Below, piece after piece: positions 46,917 through 58,289 of a stretch of DNA of 64,000 nucleotides. Made by a program: the position numbers and the translations under genes. This DNA is from Ridgeia piscesae (lineage: Eukaryota; Annelida; Polychaeta; Sabellida; Siboglinidae): contig JAODUO010000560.1 of assembly GCA_025642075.2 (NCBI GenBank), forward strand, positions 163,501-227,500, in the 5' to 3' direction. A model generated the notes under the pieces. That model worked only from the letters and a program-made list of their open reading frames with translations. It was not told the origin of the DNA and did no database searches. Each line of letters begins with the position of its first letter. Position 1 is the first letter of the stretch.

Positions 46917-47231
46917 ATTCCACACTGACGGTCTGATTTACAGCGGCCCAGACATCAGTTCTGTCTCCAGGTCGAGTTACAAGACAATACAACTTTGTGT
47001 TGTGTTCACTGCGGTTGAAAGACACTTTGTAGGTGGACTGAAGGTGACAGGTTTTCCCATCTGAATTGGTCCCATCCGAGGTAGTTCCTGTCTGCAGTGG
47101 GCCATCGGGTCCTTTCCTCCAGTAGATGTCTGCTGCAGGTTTCACTCGACTCACATCACAAGTCACCTCCACCTCAATGAACTCTTTCACTCTTTGACCA
47201 AGACCAGTCACAGACACTCCCTCTGGGTGCA
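46917..47231 (-). CDS. Exon: immunoglobulin-like domain 2
   Basis: A 315-bp exon (105 codons), acceptor ...TTATTTCAG at 47232-47234 and donor GTGAGT at 46916, phase 1-1. The fold is shown by VEVTCDV (first Cys), IYWRKG (core Trp) and TKLYCLV (second Cys). The segment between them is longer than in the neighbouring domains, contains an additional Cys (KTCHLQ) and has SYKVSF-like C2 features (TYKVSFNRSEHNT). It resembles the membrane-distal C-type domains of CD80/CD22-like proteins more than the I-set domains that follow. A terminal NQTVS could be an N-glycosylation site. Family assignment is from these motifs only. Confidence 0.82.
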
Positions 47232-48494
47232 CTGAAATAATACCAACACCACAGATTGTCAAATTGAACTTTTTTGTATGTCACATGTCCTGATACTGAG
47301 AGTTGAAGAAATTAAATGATATGTAATTAATATGTTTGACTATTAAGTGTGAATACGGTAGACATATGCAAAATAACAATTAAACTTAAATAAGAATACT
47401 ATTCTACCACGGATTGAAAAGTGGTATGTCATTATAGAATATTCACACAGGTAGTTTGATATGCCAGATAAAAAAATGGTTACGTCCACTTATGATGACT
47501 GCTGATTACACTTGTAATAATCATACATTAGTAAGCACAGCTGGCCAACTCTTTTTATATCTGGTTTTAGACAGATTTGTTTTTCTATCCCTAAATCTGT
47601 CAACTTCAAAAACCTCTGAGGTATAATCCAGGTGACTGATCACTAATTCAATGCACAGGAATGTTGATATTCACGTCACTATTGTTGTGTGGAATGGTAT
47701 CCATTAGTTTGTTAGTGTTGGACTTCTATTCACTACTGTAAGCAAAATGGTGACAACTGAGAGAATGGCACCTTAAGTATGATCTAAGTAATTATTATGC
47801 TGGATGTTGCAAATAACCAGATTTTGTGATAGTCTTGCTAAGTATGTAAAATATCATAATGGTTCTACAAATAATTTTTCATTAATAGTGACACTAATAT
47901 TGAATTGTGTACCCTTCCCCCTTAATCCATACACGTATCCGACACACCCATTCATATAGTGTTCACATATTACTAACCCTACATAGATTTTGACTAGAGG
48001 CTTGCTTATGACATGCATACTGATAGTATGTTACAATACATACACATATTTGTATCAACATTGTTGAAATTATCATTAAAGAAACATAAATAATTAGATC
48101 GGGAGGCTATTATACCATACATATAAATTTGTGTTTACAAATTCAGAATCTTTATGCCCGTAAATTATCGTGACATGTCATTCAGTTATCAACAAATATG
48201 AAATGCATCCTAAATAAGGAATAAAACAATTTAAATGTTTTGGTGTGCATTAGTTGGCAAGTTTGTGTGGAATAGTTCTGCTAATGCTAAAATATACTCA
48301 CTTAGAAGTTAGAATATGTTAAAAAATATCAATTCATTTTAAAGTAGACATGTCTATCTGTCAAAAAGATAAGAAAACAAGATTTATTGGAGAAGTAATT
48401 TTTGACAAATTTCAAATTGCTGTGTCTCCCCATAAAGTTACGAAATTACTTACGTGTTTGCGTAATCTCATAGGGGTCCAGGCGAAATGAAGAG

Positions 48495-50454
48495 CATGGT
48501 CGACCATGGTCACCACAGTATTTGATGGTCGACCATGGTAGTTCATGGTCGACCGTCAAATACCGTGGTGATGCCCATGGTCAAGTTGCATGTGACCATT
48601 GTCCACCGTGGTCGGACTTATGTGTGCCACAGTGGTTGACCATGGTCAACCATGGTCAAGTTACATATGACCATGGTAGACCATGGTTAAGTTGGATTTG
48701 ATCATGGCCGACCATGGTCAAATTGGCTGTGACCGTGGTCGACCATGGTCAAGTCACAAGACCATGTTTTTTCATATATTATAGCTAGCATGAATTATGT
48801 GTGGTGATGCTCCAACACTGCATGCACAATTTTTAAGTGGCTTCACAATTGTGCTTCTCTACTGCTTTTATGAAAATCCTAGTGTTGGGATTACAATATG
48901 CCTCAGCCAATCAGGGCACTGCATATATTAGGCTTCCCAACATCCTGGTTCTTTCCATTTGAAAATGTAACCAGAATAGTTTTGAATATGAGCAGAAAAT
49001 GTTGATCAAAGTCAACAAAGTAGAACATTCTTAACAAGTAGGTGAATAATCATGAACTTCTAATGTTTCAAGAGCACATTGAACAGTATTTTATCAAGTT
49101 GTGACAAAATTACAAGGTGCTAGAACAACTGTATGACAACATGCATGCTTTGAATGGAAAGGCAAAAGATCAAAAGGCAACTAGTTACTAAAGACACAAA
49201 ACTAACCGTGAGTCAGTAGGAAGACAATACTATCAACAACAATTGTACTAATCTGTAGGCATTGCATTGCTCAGTGGCTTTTTTCAGAAAACACCTAATA
49301 AATCCTAATGAATTAAGTTAGCTGCATGGCAGACACTAGGTGTGCAATTTACCATGCACACTGACTGCTGACCTAGCATTTTAGCCTTGTCCAAGCCACA
49401 GTGGACAGGATGTGTAGGTGCTTGCTTCTATCTAGTTACAGTCACTTGCCACCACCATGGGTGATTAATCATGACAACATCAAAAGCACAAGAGAGGGGG
49501 AAGTGAAGCTTTGTCCTAAATGTAGCCCAGTTAGCGTGATTTTAAAATAATATTTCAACATGCCCATACCAGCATGCAGTCTTTCCACTAAGTTAATGTG
49601 GATAATATCATTTTACAACTAGTAAGTAATTATATAAAAACGTGCTTGTGCTAGACTGATATATTGTGCTGCATAATATCTACATTATTGTCAGTATTGT
49701 TACTTTTGTTTGACATAATAAAAAATTATCAACTTATAGGGTTTAGGTCAGTAGACAGTGCTGCAATGGAACTGAAGTCCACAAAATAAGTAGCATTGCT
49801 TATTATATACTTTAGCATTGTGTAAGTGTCTACTCAAAATATATATATTGAGGATGATCGATTTGAGAGTAATTTCGGTAGTGTTTTAATGTATTCAGTT
49901 CAAATATGTTCCTATATTCATGCTTGCATTTATTGAATGCTTAATGGTTATCATATGTTAAACAATGATTTATTTTGTATTTTACTGAACCATTGGACAT
50001 ATTTTATACCCAGGTTAATAATGGTTGTGGCTTGCATTAACACTTACAGTATTAAATTAATGTTACAGAAAATCTAATTAGAATGTCTTATAGTTTGTGT
50101 GTGAGATATAGTCATTATCAAAGAACAGAAAAGAAGGATTGCATGATACATACTTAAATTTCTTGACACAATCTGTTCAGTTAAAAAAACGTAAAATACA
50201 ATCCTCGACTACGGTCGACCATGAATGACCATAGTCGACCGCCAATGACCATGGTCGACCACCAATGACTATGGTCGACTGTCAATGACCATGGTCGACT
50301 GTGAACTACCATGGTCGACAGTCATGACCATGATCGACCGTCAATTACCATGGTCGACGGTGAACTACCATGGTCGACCGTGAACTACCAGGGTTGACCG
50401 TGAACTACCATGGTCGACCGTGAACCATGGTCGCTTTGACCATGGTCGACCATG
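48495..50454. mobile_element. Foldback element with CATGGTCGACCATGG arrays
   Basis: Both ends carry the same 18 bp in inverted orientation, CATGGTCGACCATGGTCA at 48495-48512 and TGACCATGGTCGACCATG at 50437-50454. Inside each end lies a 250-270 bp subterminal array (48495-48762 and 50208-50454) of variants of the self-complementary core CCATGGTCGACCATGG, mixed with GTCAAGTT and GTGAACTACC spacers. The 1.4-kb centre is AT-rich and non-coding. Short terminal inverted repeats with subterminal repeat clusters are typical of non-autonomous DNA transposons; the superfamily cannot be named, and no target-site duplication was evident. Confidence 0.68.
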
Positions 50455-50849
50455 TTTCGTTACATTACAAAAATATGTTGTATCACAAACTAAGAATACA
50501 CCAGTGGCGTAGCCGGAGGGCCATCCCCCAATCCCGGAAAAAAACATTAGGATGGTGGGGATCGGAGGACTGCCTTCTGAGTCATAGAGTCATAAAGTAC
50601 AATGGGTTTCAGGATGCCTGTATTAGATTGCCCTTCCCAGTCCTACCCCTACGCCAAAAAATTGCAATATTCAAAAAGGATTAAGTTAGGAATTCTCCAC
50701 GTCTGTCGATGGCTGCAGCATAAGAGTTGACAGAGCAAAGAAAATTTCATTATTCGCAATGTGCAGAATGGCTAATGACTATTAAGGATTCAAAATAATA
50801 GTTACCCGGTTACTAGACTTGGCTTCAAATTGCATTTTGTTGTTATTAT

Positions 50850-51010
50850 TTTCCTGGCCTCACTGTCGTCAGGGGTGAGTTGACAATGATTTCCTTTTCC
50901 ATTGTCTTTTTTCTTCCTCTCACCTTTCTCTTACTACGTTCTCTGTCAGCAGTCTCCAATTCCTTCTATAACTTTTTCCATTTTTCTACCACTCTTTCTA
51001 GGTCACTTCT
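50850..51010 (-). repeat. Dispersed repeat, copy 2 (inverted relative to 6185-6365)
   Basis: CACTGTCGTCAGGGGTGAG, then TTCTTCCTCTCACCTTTC and TACGTTCTCTGTCAGCAGTC are the reverse complement of words at 6185-6365. The match is imperfect, as expected for old copies. Confidence 0.6.
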
Positions 51011-51797
51011 AATACAATGCCCATCGCAATTTTGGCCTTCCTTGCCTCCATTTCCCCTCCACTATCTGGGCACCTGCTCTCTTTGTCAGTTTTACAACTC
51101 CCATTTTTTCATCTCGCTAATTTCTTCTTAGAACTTTCCTTCACCCTAACTTCCACTGTCATTTCATCCATTTTCTCATATCAGCTCGCTTCACTCCCAT
51201 GATAATTCCTACCAGGTTGTTTTTCGCAAAGCTGGTTCTTCTCCTGTTGTTTCTCTGTTAGTACCAAAGTCTCTAGCGCATTCATGTAACACATGAGTTG
51301 AGCACATTTATTTTACGTTTACATCATATGCGTCTATCTCCCATCACCCCTTCAACTTTCCCGCAGGCGTTTACCCCGGCTGTAATCCTCATTCTAACCA
51401 AAGCAATTAATGAAGTGGATTTTGCACTTGGAAATGCCACTTCCTATCGTGAATTTATGAATTGTAATAAGCAACGTTACACGTTATGAAGTTACTGGTT
51501 GAACGCCAAAGGCATATCATGTATGTTAATAAGGATGCTTACTTAGTGTTTCATCAGAGTAAGTAACTACATGTTGGTATTTGTTATGGTCTTTGTCAGT
51601 AGGTTTGGTAGAATGAAGAATGTGGTGGCCGGCTGTTGGTGTTACGTAGTGGCTTTGGGCTCGTATCTCTAATAATGAGTCATTTCTCTCTTACCTTCTA
51701 ACTTTGACGCTTTCTGTGAGTCGTTTGACAGAACCGCATTGGTCAGCGAACTTTGCTATAATGTCGGTATTCATTTTAAGCGAGCTTGGTTTGAATT

Positions 51798-51798
<1 letters not shown>

Positions 51799-51848
<50 letters not shown>
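51799..51848. repeat. (TA)n microsatellite
   Basis: About 22 TA units plus TACATATATA. Confidence 0.92.
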
Positions 51849-51988
51849 TAACTTCATATGATATGTACCATGGTTCAGTTGTACACTAAATACGATTGTC
51901 CAGTATCTAAGAAACAAACATGTTTCGCGTGGGTCTACGGTCTATAATTTTAGAATTAAAATATGTCTTTATAAGTATCAAACTTACC

Positions 51989-52130
51989 TGTCTCCGTCGC
52001 TTCACAAGGTGCAATAGACTTGGCCCCGCCCAAGTTGCTCGCCATAATTAATTAAATGAAAAAGTGACCTATCCCCACAGCTCCCACCACCCCATCCAAT
52101 CACTGAGTCTTTTCTCTTCGCACTTGGCAA
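51989..52130 (+). repeat. DIRS copy 2, left inverted terminal repeat
   Basis: CTGTCTCCGTCGCTTCACAA, GCTCGCCATAATTAATT, CCCCACAGCTCCCACCACCC and CACTGAGTCTTTTC; mirrored at 56355-56505. Confidence 0.87.
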
Positions 52131-52189
52131 AAAGGCTCATACTGTGATAGGTAATCTCCCTATAGCGGGGAAGGAGGGAGGGAGGGTGA

Positions 52190-52315
52190 TATGGTTAAGC
52201 GACGGAGCCAGGTAAGTATGTTACTTATAAATACATATTTTAATTCTAAAAATATAGAATTTATTGCCTAACATAGACTTTGCCTGGCTGCGTCGCTTCA
52301 CAAGGTGCAGAATCT
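52190..52315. repeat. DIRS copy 2, internal complementary region
   Basis: GGTTAAGCGACGGAGCCAGG plus TAAGTATG complements the left outer end; TTTATTGCCTAACATAGAC plus CCTGGCTGCGTCGCTTCAC complements the right outer end. Confidence 0.85.
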
Positions 52316-52359
52316 AGGTGAATGGATGGTGGGATATAGACAATGTTACCCCTAATGAT

Positions 52360-53350
52360 CTATAATGTTGGGTGCAGAATTGATTTTGCAGCTACTACCG
52401 GTCCTAGTTGAATGAGATCGGCAGAATAGAGACATAGGTACTTGCGATAAAAGTCGGTTAAGGTGTTATGACAGCGCCAGGTACCAGCTCGCAGAATCTG
52501 TTCCATGGAGGCCTGTCTGTGGAATGCGAGCGATGCAGCCATGCATCGTACCTGGTGCGCCTTAACCTTGTGGGACTCAAGGAGAGGTGCAGGGGAATTT
52601 GTGTAGCACTCCAGAATCGTTTCCGGATCCACCCGGAGATTGTGGATGGTACAACGTCTCGTTTATGCCCCGGTTTGAACGACACAAAGAGGAGGCACTT
52701 GTGCTCCCTCCAAGGCATGGACCTTTCTAGGTAGAATCTTAGTGCCCATATTGGGAACAGCAGTCGGTCTTCAGCCATGCTCAAATGACGGTCAAGTGTT
52801 GAAATTGTGCATGAAAGCATGCATTTCAGGCCCTTGACCAATACTTGTGTCTTTGATATGAATGACAGGTCCATTGTAGTCGGGCATGTTCAAAGGCATG
52901 GATTTCACCCCGACGTTTGCCGGAAGCAAGCGTGATGAGGAAAACTGTCTTCCTTGAAAGCAGCTGATCAGATGTTTGTTCTAGCGGTTCGAAAGGTGGT
53001 TTTGTCAATGCTGAAAAACAAAGGCGAGATTCTACTTTGGAAAATGACATTGATGGTGCCTGTTCCATTTCGATATTTCGAAGTAGCGACTTCAGTGCAG
53101 GATTCCGTCCTACTTCCGCACCGGAAGTGGCACGAAGTGTGTTGGCGATTGCCATCTGATAGCCTGCAATGGTCGAGATAGCCAAATGTTTCTCCGTGTT
53201 AAGGTGGAGAAGAAAATCCGACACTACACTCTCAGTAGCCGAGAGTGGATTATCGTGTAGTATGTTACACCAAGCAGTGATGATCCTCCACATGGACTCA
53301 TAGATCACCAGAGTAGACTCTCGCTGTGGTCTCCTAAATATGGGAAGCAA
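52360..53350 (-). pseudogene. DIRS copy 2 tyrosine recombinase (broken)
   Basis: The frame 52826-53350 gives the N-terminal part (RRPQRESTLVIYESMWRIIT, LNTEKHLAISTIAGYQMAIA) and continues into FLITLASGKRRGEIHAFEHA, the box containing the catalytic Arg. The C-terminal part is in another frame (52360-52632: VRCMAASLAFHRQASMEQIL and AGTWRCHNTLTDFYRKYL). Tyrosine recombinases integrate the circular DNA intermediate of DIRS elements. This copy needs at least one frame change and is inactive. Confidence 0.82.
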
Positions 53351-53440
53351 CGTCGACCGAACGGTCTCTGCTGCAGAGGGTATCCCAGATACTCTACACG
53401 TGAGTAGCTGGAGATTGGATGTATCTCGATGGATCTGACC

Positions 53441-54294
53441 TCAAGGCAGGGATAGTAACAGAGGAATGTTGTGTATCCGGAATGGAGACAGTACCAACAT
53501 CCCTAAAAGTAGTGGGAACCAGATCGCCTGGAGCCAGTGTGGGGCAATGAGGATCAGTTCGCACTGGTCCTGTTGGGCCTTCTCGAGCACCCATGGTAAC
53601 AGAGCTGGTGGTGGGTATGCGAATGCCCACAATGCCTTCCAGCTGATTGACAGAGCATCTACTGCCATTGCTGATGGATCTGGAACAGGGAAGACAAATA
53701 GTGGAAGTTTGTGATTCCACCTCGTTGCAAACAGATCCAATAATGGGATTCCCCATTCCGTGTTAGTGCTCAGAAGACATGGATGCAGAGACTATTTTGT
53801 ACCTGACATCTGAGAAGGGCGTGACAGAATGTCTGCAAGGACGTTCAAACTATCGGGGATATGTCGTGCCCGGAGTACTATTTGGTTGGTCTGACACATA
53901 AGAAGTAGCTTGCTTGCACAGCTGTATTGCCCGTGTTCCGCCCTGCTTGTTGATGTAGGACACTACAGTGGAGTTGTCTGACGCAACAAGGATTATCAGA
54001 CCCATACGATTCCGCAGCCAGTGGAGCATGGCTCTGTGTATGACTTCTAACTCGAGTACGTTGATGTGAAGTGTTTTCTCGGTTGTTGTCCATACACCGG
54101 ACACCGTCACTGCATTCCAATGTGCTCCCCAGCCGATGTTCGATGCATCCGTGAACAACGGAGTGTCTGGTTCTGTCGGGGTAACTGGGGCTCCCCTCAG
54201 AACATTGTGTGCTGACTTCCACTATTGGAGATCTTCCTCCGACGTGGAGAAAAGAGGTATCCACAAGTTGCTGGTTAAAACATTGAAATCCCAA
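53441..54294 (-). pseudogene. DIRS copy 2 RNase H and connection domain (broken)
   Basis: RNase H at 53850-54158: FTDASNIGWGAHWNAVTVSG, INVLELEVIHRAMLHWLRNR and VASDNSTVVSYINKQGGTRA, with catalytic Asp, Glu, Asp all present (copy 1 has Glu in the third position). The connection domain at 53441-53740 reads MDLFATRWNHKLPLFVFPVP and LILIAPHWLQAIWFPLLL. The two are in different frames. Confidence 0.82.
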
Positions 54295-54479
54295 TGTTGA
54301 AAGATGCTATGTTGGTGATCAGCCGTCCTAGAGGAACCATTTTCTCTGTGGACGCAAAGAGACCGAGCAGGATCTGCCACGTATGAGCACATTCCCCTTG
54401 GCTTAGCAGGAATGAGCAAATCAGTGCTTGATTTCTGATATCGATCCAAAGTTGGAGTGACCTGGAAGGAAACTAGGTC

Positions 54480-55210
54480 GAACTGGTATCCCAGAAAAAG
54501 GAATTTCTGTTTTGGGATCAGTTCCGACTTCTTGTCGTGAATGATTAGGCCCATCGTGTGGCAGTGATTGAGCACTTGTACAATGTCTCGGAGTCAGGTG
54601 AATAGATGAGCCAGTCGTCCAAGTACTGAGAGAGATTGATGCCCATCACGTGTACCAGCATTTGATCTCTGTCATAATCTTGGTGAATACCCAAGGTGCT
54701 GGAGAAAGGCCAAACGGCAGTGACCGGAATTGGTATATGGTGTCCCGAATCTGAAATCGAAGACATTGTCGGTAACCTCTGTGGGTGGGTATGTGTAAAT
54801 AGGTATCCACAAGATCGATGTAAGTGACCCAGGCATCTCGAGGGAGAGATCGCCGGATGCTACCGCACTCTCTATCGTGAAGTGGGGAATCTCTAAGAAG
54901 AGGTGACTGTAACACCCGGGAGATGTAGTGTCGCAGACTACCTCTACAATGTAGTTTTGTTGCATGGACTGTAACAGTGACCGGAGGGCTATGCGCTTCA
55001 CGATAGAGCTCTTGTCTACAAACGCAGATGGGGCACCCGTCATAGGGGACATTCTCTGAACCGAAGACGGAAACTGACTTCCAGAACATTGCACATCGAC
55101 TCGCTGCATCTCTTTCGTCTCCAGACATCGCAGAACAGGGACAAAGCTCCCACCTTCCTAGCAAGCAAAATAGGTAACACGACCACCTGTCGTGGTATGT
55201 CTAGAGGGTC
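54480..55210 (-). pseudogene. DIRS copy 2 reverse transcriptase (broken)
   Basis: RT motifs are spread over frames 54646-55164 (WVTYIDLVDTYLHIPTHRGY with the first catalytic Asp, FRSLPFGLSPAPWVFTKIMT), 54545-54766 (VMGINLSQYLDDWLIYSPDS, with the Y-L-D-D motif intact) and 54222-54575 (GLIIHDKKSELIPKQKFLFL and GYQFDLVSFQVT). All active-site Asp residues survive although the frame does not. Confidence 0.83.
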
Positions 55211-55426
55211 AAGGGTCGAAGGTCGCGTATTGATAGGGCTGACCGGTGCCCAAGTACTGGGAGAGAGATTGGTCCCGTTGATGCAATAGGATATTGTAGG
55301 CGATGGCGCAACCCAAGGTAACGCCATCGTACCAAACAATTGCCACTGACTGAGACAACTGTAAAGTTGCCTTAAGCTGTCCCAACAGCTGTTCTGTGGA
55401 TACGCTTCCGATGTCCACGTGGTCAA
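55040..55426 (-). pseudogene. DIRS copy 2 gag-like/RT leader region
   Basis: Frame with AYPQNSCWDSLRQLYSCLSQ and PRQVVVLPILLARKVGALSL, matching the equivalent frame before RT in copy 1. Overlaps the alternative frame 55209-55418 (MDIGSVSTEQLLGQLKATLQ). Frameshifted. Confidence 0.62.
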
Positions 55427-56354
55427 TCGGTCCTTGTATGGACCGATTGAGGGCAGCTCCCGTCCAATCCTGGAAGGAGGAGATACACAGCCGTCAGCGT
55501 GTCATGTCTGCGATGTCACTGAAATAATTCTGTTCCGTGCCGAGTCGTGCTCCCCCCTGGGACCGAGAAAGCTCTGTAAAGCTCTTATCTACGATAAACA
55601 CAGAAAACCTGTAGAAGCTCTAACAGAGAGTGCAGGGCCTGTCTGGAGCGAAGTACCGAAGTAAGTTGGTGTGAATTGCCTCCCCTGAGGTTTTTTAATT
55701 CTTGCTGAATTTTCTGAAAGTGATTGATCATAGCCTCAGAAAAAGTAAAACCAGGCTGGGGGAGAGACCGGGATGCTATAATCGCCTTGTGTCAGTGCTG
55801 ATAGACGTGCCACTGTGCGAGGGACAAGACTGTCAGTCACACTGTCAATTCATCAGAGAGATACATGAGTACCAGGATGACCCGTTCTGAATGTGATATC
55901 TTTTCACATTGTTCGTCCGGTTGCACGGCGACTGATTGTGGAGCTGGATCAGTGTACTGTTTGTCAACAGTATTCTAGGTACCATCGTCATCCGAACAGG
56001 AATACACGAGCCGATTATCCAACGCCGCGTGAGCGCCCTAATAGGAGAACGGCAAGAAAACATAATTGTTGTCTGTGTCACGCTGCCGGGCGGAACCGTC
56101 TGTGTCACGCTGCCGGGCGGAACCGCCAGATTCTGCCGATGTACGGCGTGGGTACTCGCCTACGTAAAGTCATGTCCGGGACTCGCCTGTGTATTCCCGG
56201 GACCAACCTATCAACGCCCAATGAACCGTTAATTTCGGTGGAAACGGCGTCGATTCGCCGGCCGAAAACCGGCTCTTCTAGCCGCGAGTGGGTTGCAGGT
56301 CACGAAACAGGACCCCGTGTCGTGGAGCCGGCGAAGGCAAACTCCGGTTTTAAT

Positions 56355-56505
56355 GCGCCAAGTAAGAAGGAAGAGACTCAGTGATTTGGATAGGGTGGTG
56401 GGAGCTGTAGGGATAGCTCATTTTTTCATTTAAGTAATTATGGCGAGTAACTTGGGCGCGGCCAAGTCTATTGCACCTTGTGAAGCGACGGAGCCAGGCT
56501 AAGTC
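56355..56505 (-). repeat. DIRS copy 2, right inverted terminal repeat
   Basis: GAGACTCAGTGATTTGG, GGTGGTGGGAGCTGTAGGGA, TAATTATGGCGAGTAACTTG and CACCTTGTGAAGCGACGGAG; outer edge TATGTTAGGCAATAAA at 56506-56521. Confidence 0.87.
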
Positions 56506-56879
56506 TATGTTAGGCAATAAAATGGTACCTCACTGGAAGTCAGTGAACAGTCGCTGGGATGGGTGTTGTGTGACCATAGCAACTGATTGTGTCAGGCAAT
56601 CTCTGATGGAACGAATTCGATGCAGATGAAAGTAGGCACAGTTTCGACACTTGCGATTTCATACTGAGCATGCTGTCAAACATCACTCCAATGATGCGGT
56701 AGTGGGCTTGAGGATGTTGTTACCAATACCAGCACCAGTCAGGCTGTGCTTAGTGTCTACTAGCCAATGTTGGTGTGGTGATACTTTTTCTTCTTCCATT
56801 AAATGACCTCGGTCAACTTGCTGACCATTATTTCATTGGTTTTTTAAGTTGTCCTTTTCTAAAATTAGTGAGTCCACAA

Positions 56880-57093
56880 CAGGTTACACATTTACATTTT
56901 GAGGATCTTTTACTTCCTCTGGCATAGATACCAGATAGAAGGGCCCACCGGCTTTTAGTGTCTCTTCCAAAAGACACAGGCGAATGTGGAGTGAACGAAA
57001 TTGTCTAAGTTTCGAAACGGTGGCAGGTGGGATTGAACCACTATCCGCTTGATTGACAGTACGGAGCTCTACAGCATGACCACTGTTACCCAC
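56880..57093 (-). mobile_element. tRNA-derived SINE
   Basis: Read on the minus strand from 57093: a tRNA-like head GTGGGTAACAGTGGTCATGC (A-box-like) and GTGGTTCAATCCCACC, a good pol III B box (GGTTCRANYCC, at 57029-57039 plus coordinates). About 65 bp later comes TTTTGGAAGAGACACTAAAA and CCGGTGGGCCC, then GAAGTAAAAGATCC, words of the body of widespread tRNA SINEs (GGATGAGAC..TAAA..GAGGTCC..GTAAAAGATCC). The cloverleaf is not a complete functional tRNA. No protein is encoded. Confidence 0.62.
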
Positions 57094-57897
57094 AAGTATT
57101 TCAGCCTTGTTTTCGTTTAGCTGAAGGCGATGATGAGTCAGTTCTCACACACATGCTTGTGCAGTGCAGCGGTCTCGGCATTAGATACAATTGAGAATGA
57201 GCCACATAAGATATGGACGTCAGTGCTGCCTAACTGTCGGCCTGATGGGTTCCATGTAGAGTGTAAACAAAACTGGACCCAGAACAGACTCCTGTGGCGC
57301 ACCCTGGCACAGGTCATATTAGTCAGGTCAGACAGGTTACCCTGCACCGACTGATATAATTTTTTCTCACTGGATTTTACGTCCTTAGGACCTCTGTAGT
57401 GAACATCAAGTGGATATCAAGCGGATATCATTGAGAAATTCGAGATATCCAAGATGGCGGCCAAGATGGCTGCCGACGCCAATAGAAAAGTAACTTTTAA
57501 ACAAGTGGACTTAGAATCGCAAGTGATACCACGTTTTTAGATACACTTGTTATGAGTAATCCATTTTGCGGTTAATTTTGCAATTTGCGTTAAACAAAAG
57601 GTCAAAGGTCATGTTAGAGGTCATATCACAGAGACACTACAATGGAAAACAGTATTGTTGCATGTAATTAACAGATTTGTGTAATATAATTATTCAAAAT
57701 TGAAATTTGTAATTGCATTACAATCAGTTCTGGAAGTTACAGTTCAAAACACCTGTTAGCTATATCATGCAACGATAAAAACCAAGGCCGTGTAATGGTA
57801 ATGTCTGATAATCAGTTATCCAAACAAGTGCCAGGATGAGGGTAGGTACATATATATTAAAACAGACATTAAGTGAGGTTTTGAGTGTGTTTTGGGA

Positions 57898-58092
57898 GTT
57901 TGCATTGTTATGTGGCGATTGTCTGTATACTTGCACATGTTTACTATGTATGGTGATTATTTGAACATGTGGTTATTGCATAACATTAAAACAATACAGA
58001 TCTACAAGTTCACCCACAACCCTGTCTTACTCTTATTTGTTCACACACCTGATCGAATGTCAGGGCGATTTATTGCTAACAGACTGATTAAT
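57898..58092 (+). repeat. 195-bp direct repeat, left copy
   Basis: GTTTGCATTGTTATGTGGCG ... ACAGACTGATTAAT; about 95% identical by eye to 61665-61858. The RTE LINE lies between the copies. Confidence 0.92.
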
Positions 58093-58117
58093 ATGAGAAT
58101 TAAAATATTGTTTAATT

Positions 58118-58129
58118 ATGTATTAATCA
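58118..58129. repeat. Target-site duplication, left
   Basis: ATGTATTAATCA, identical to 61211-61222. Confidence 0.85.
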
Positions 58130-58289
58130 GGGTTGGGCAAAGGGCTAACAACCCTTTCCCGTAAAAAAACAGATTGTTACGAAAACATCGACCAAAGGAA
58201 CTCTACTGAACTTGGGAGAGGGAGGGCCTCCTGGGGAGAGTATGACGCCATGCAGTGAAAGCCGTAAGGAAGCTACATCGCCGATACCC

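Larger units (their letters stand above)
51941..56521 (-). mobile_element. DIRS-type tyrosine-recombinase retrotransposon, copy 2
   Basis: A 4.6-kb relative of the element at 17399-24073, in the same orientation. It has inverted terminal repeats (51989-52130 and 56355-56505), an internal complementary region (52190-52315) and the same gene order on the minus strand. It lacks the nested MITEs and the GC-rich leader of copy 1. Shared sequence is highly similar by eye but the frame breaks differ, so the two copies have decayed independently. It lies in the intron between Ig domains 1 and 2. Confidence 0.88.
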
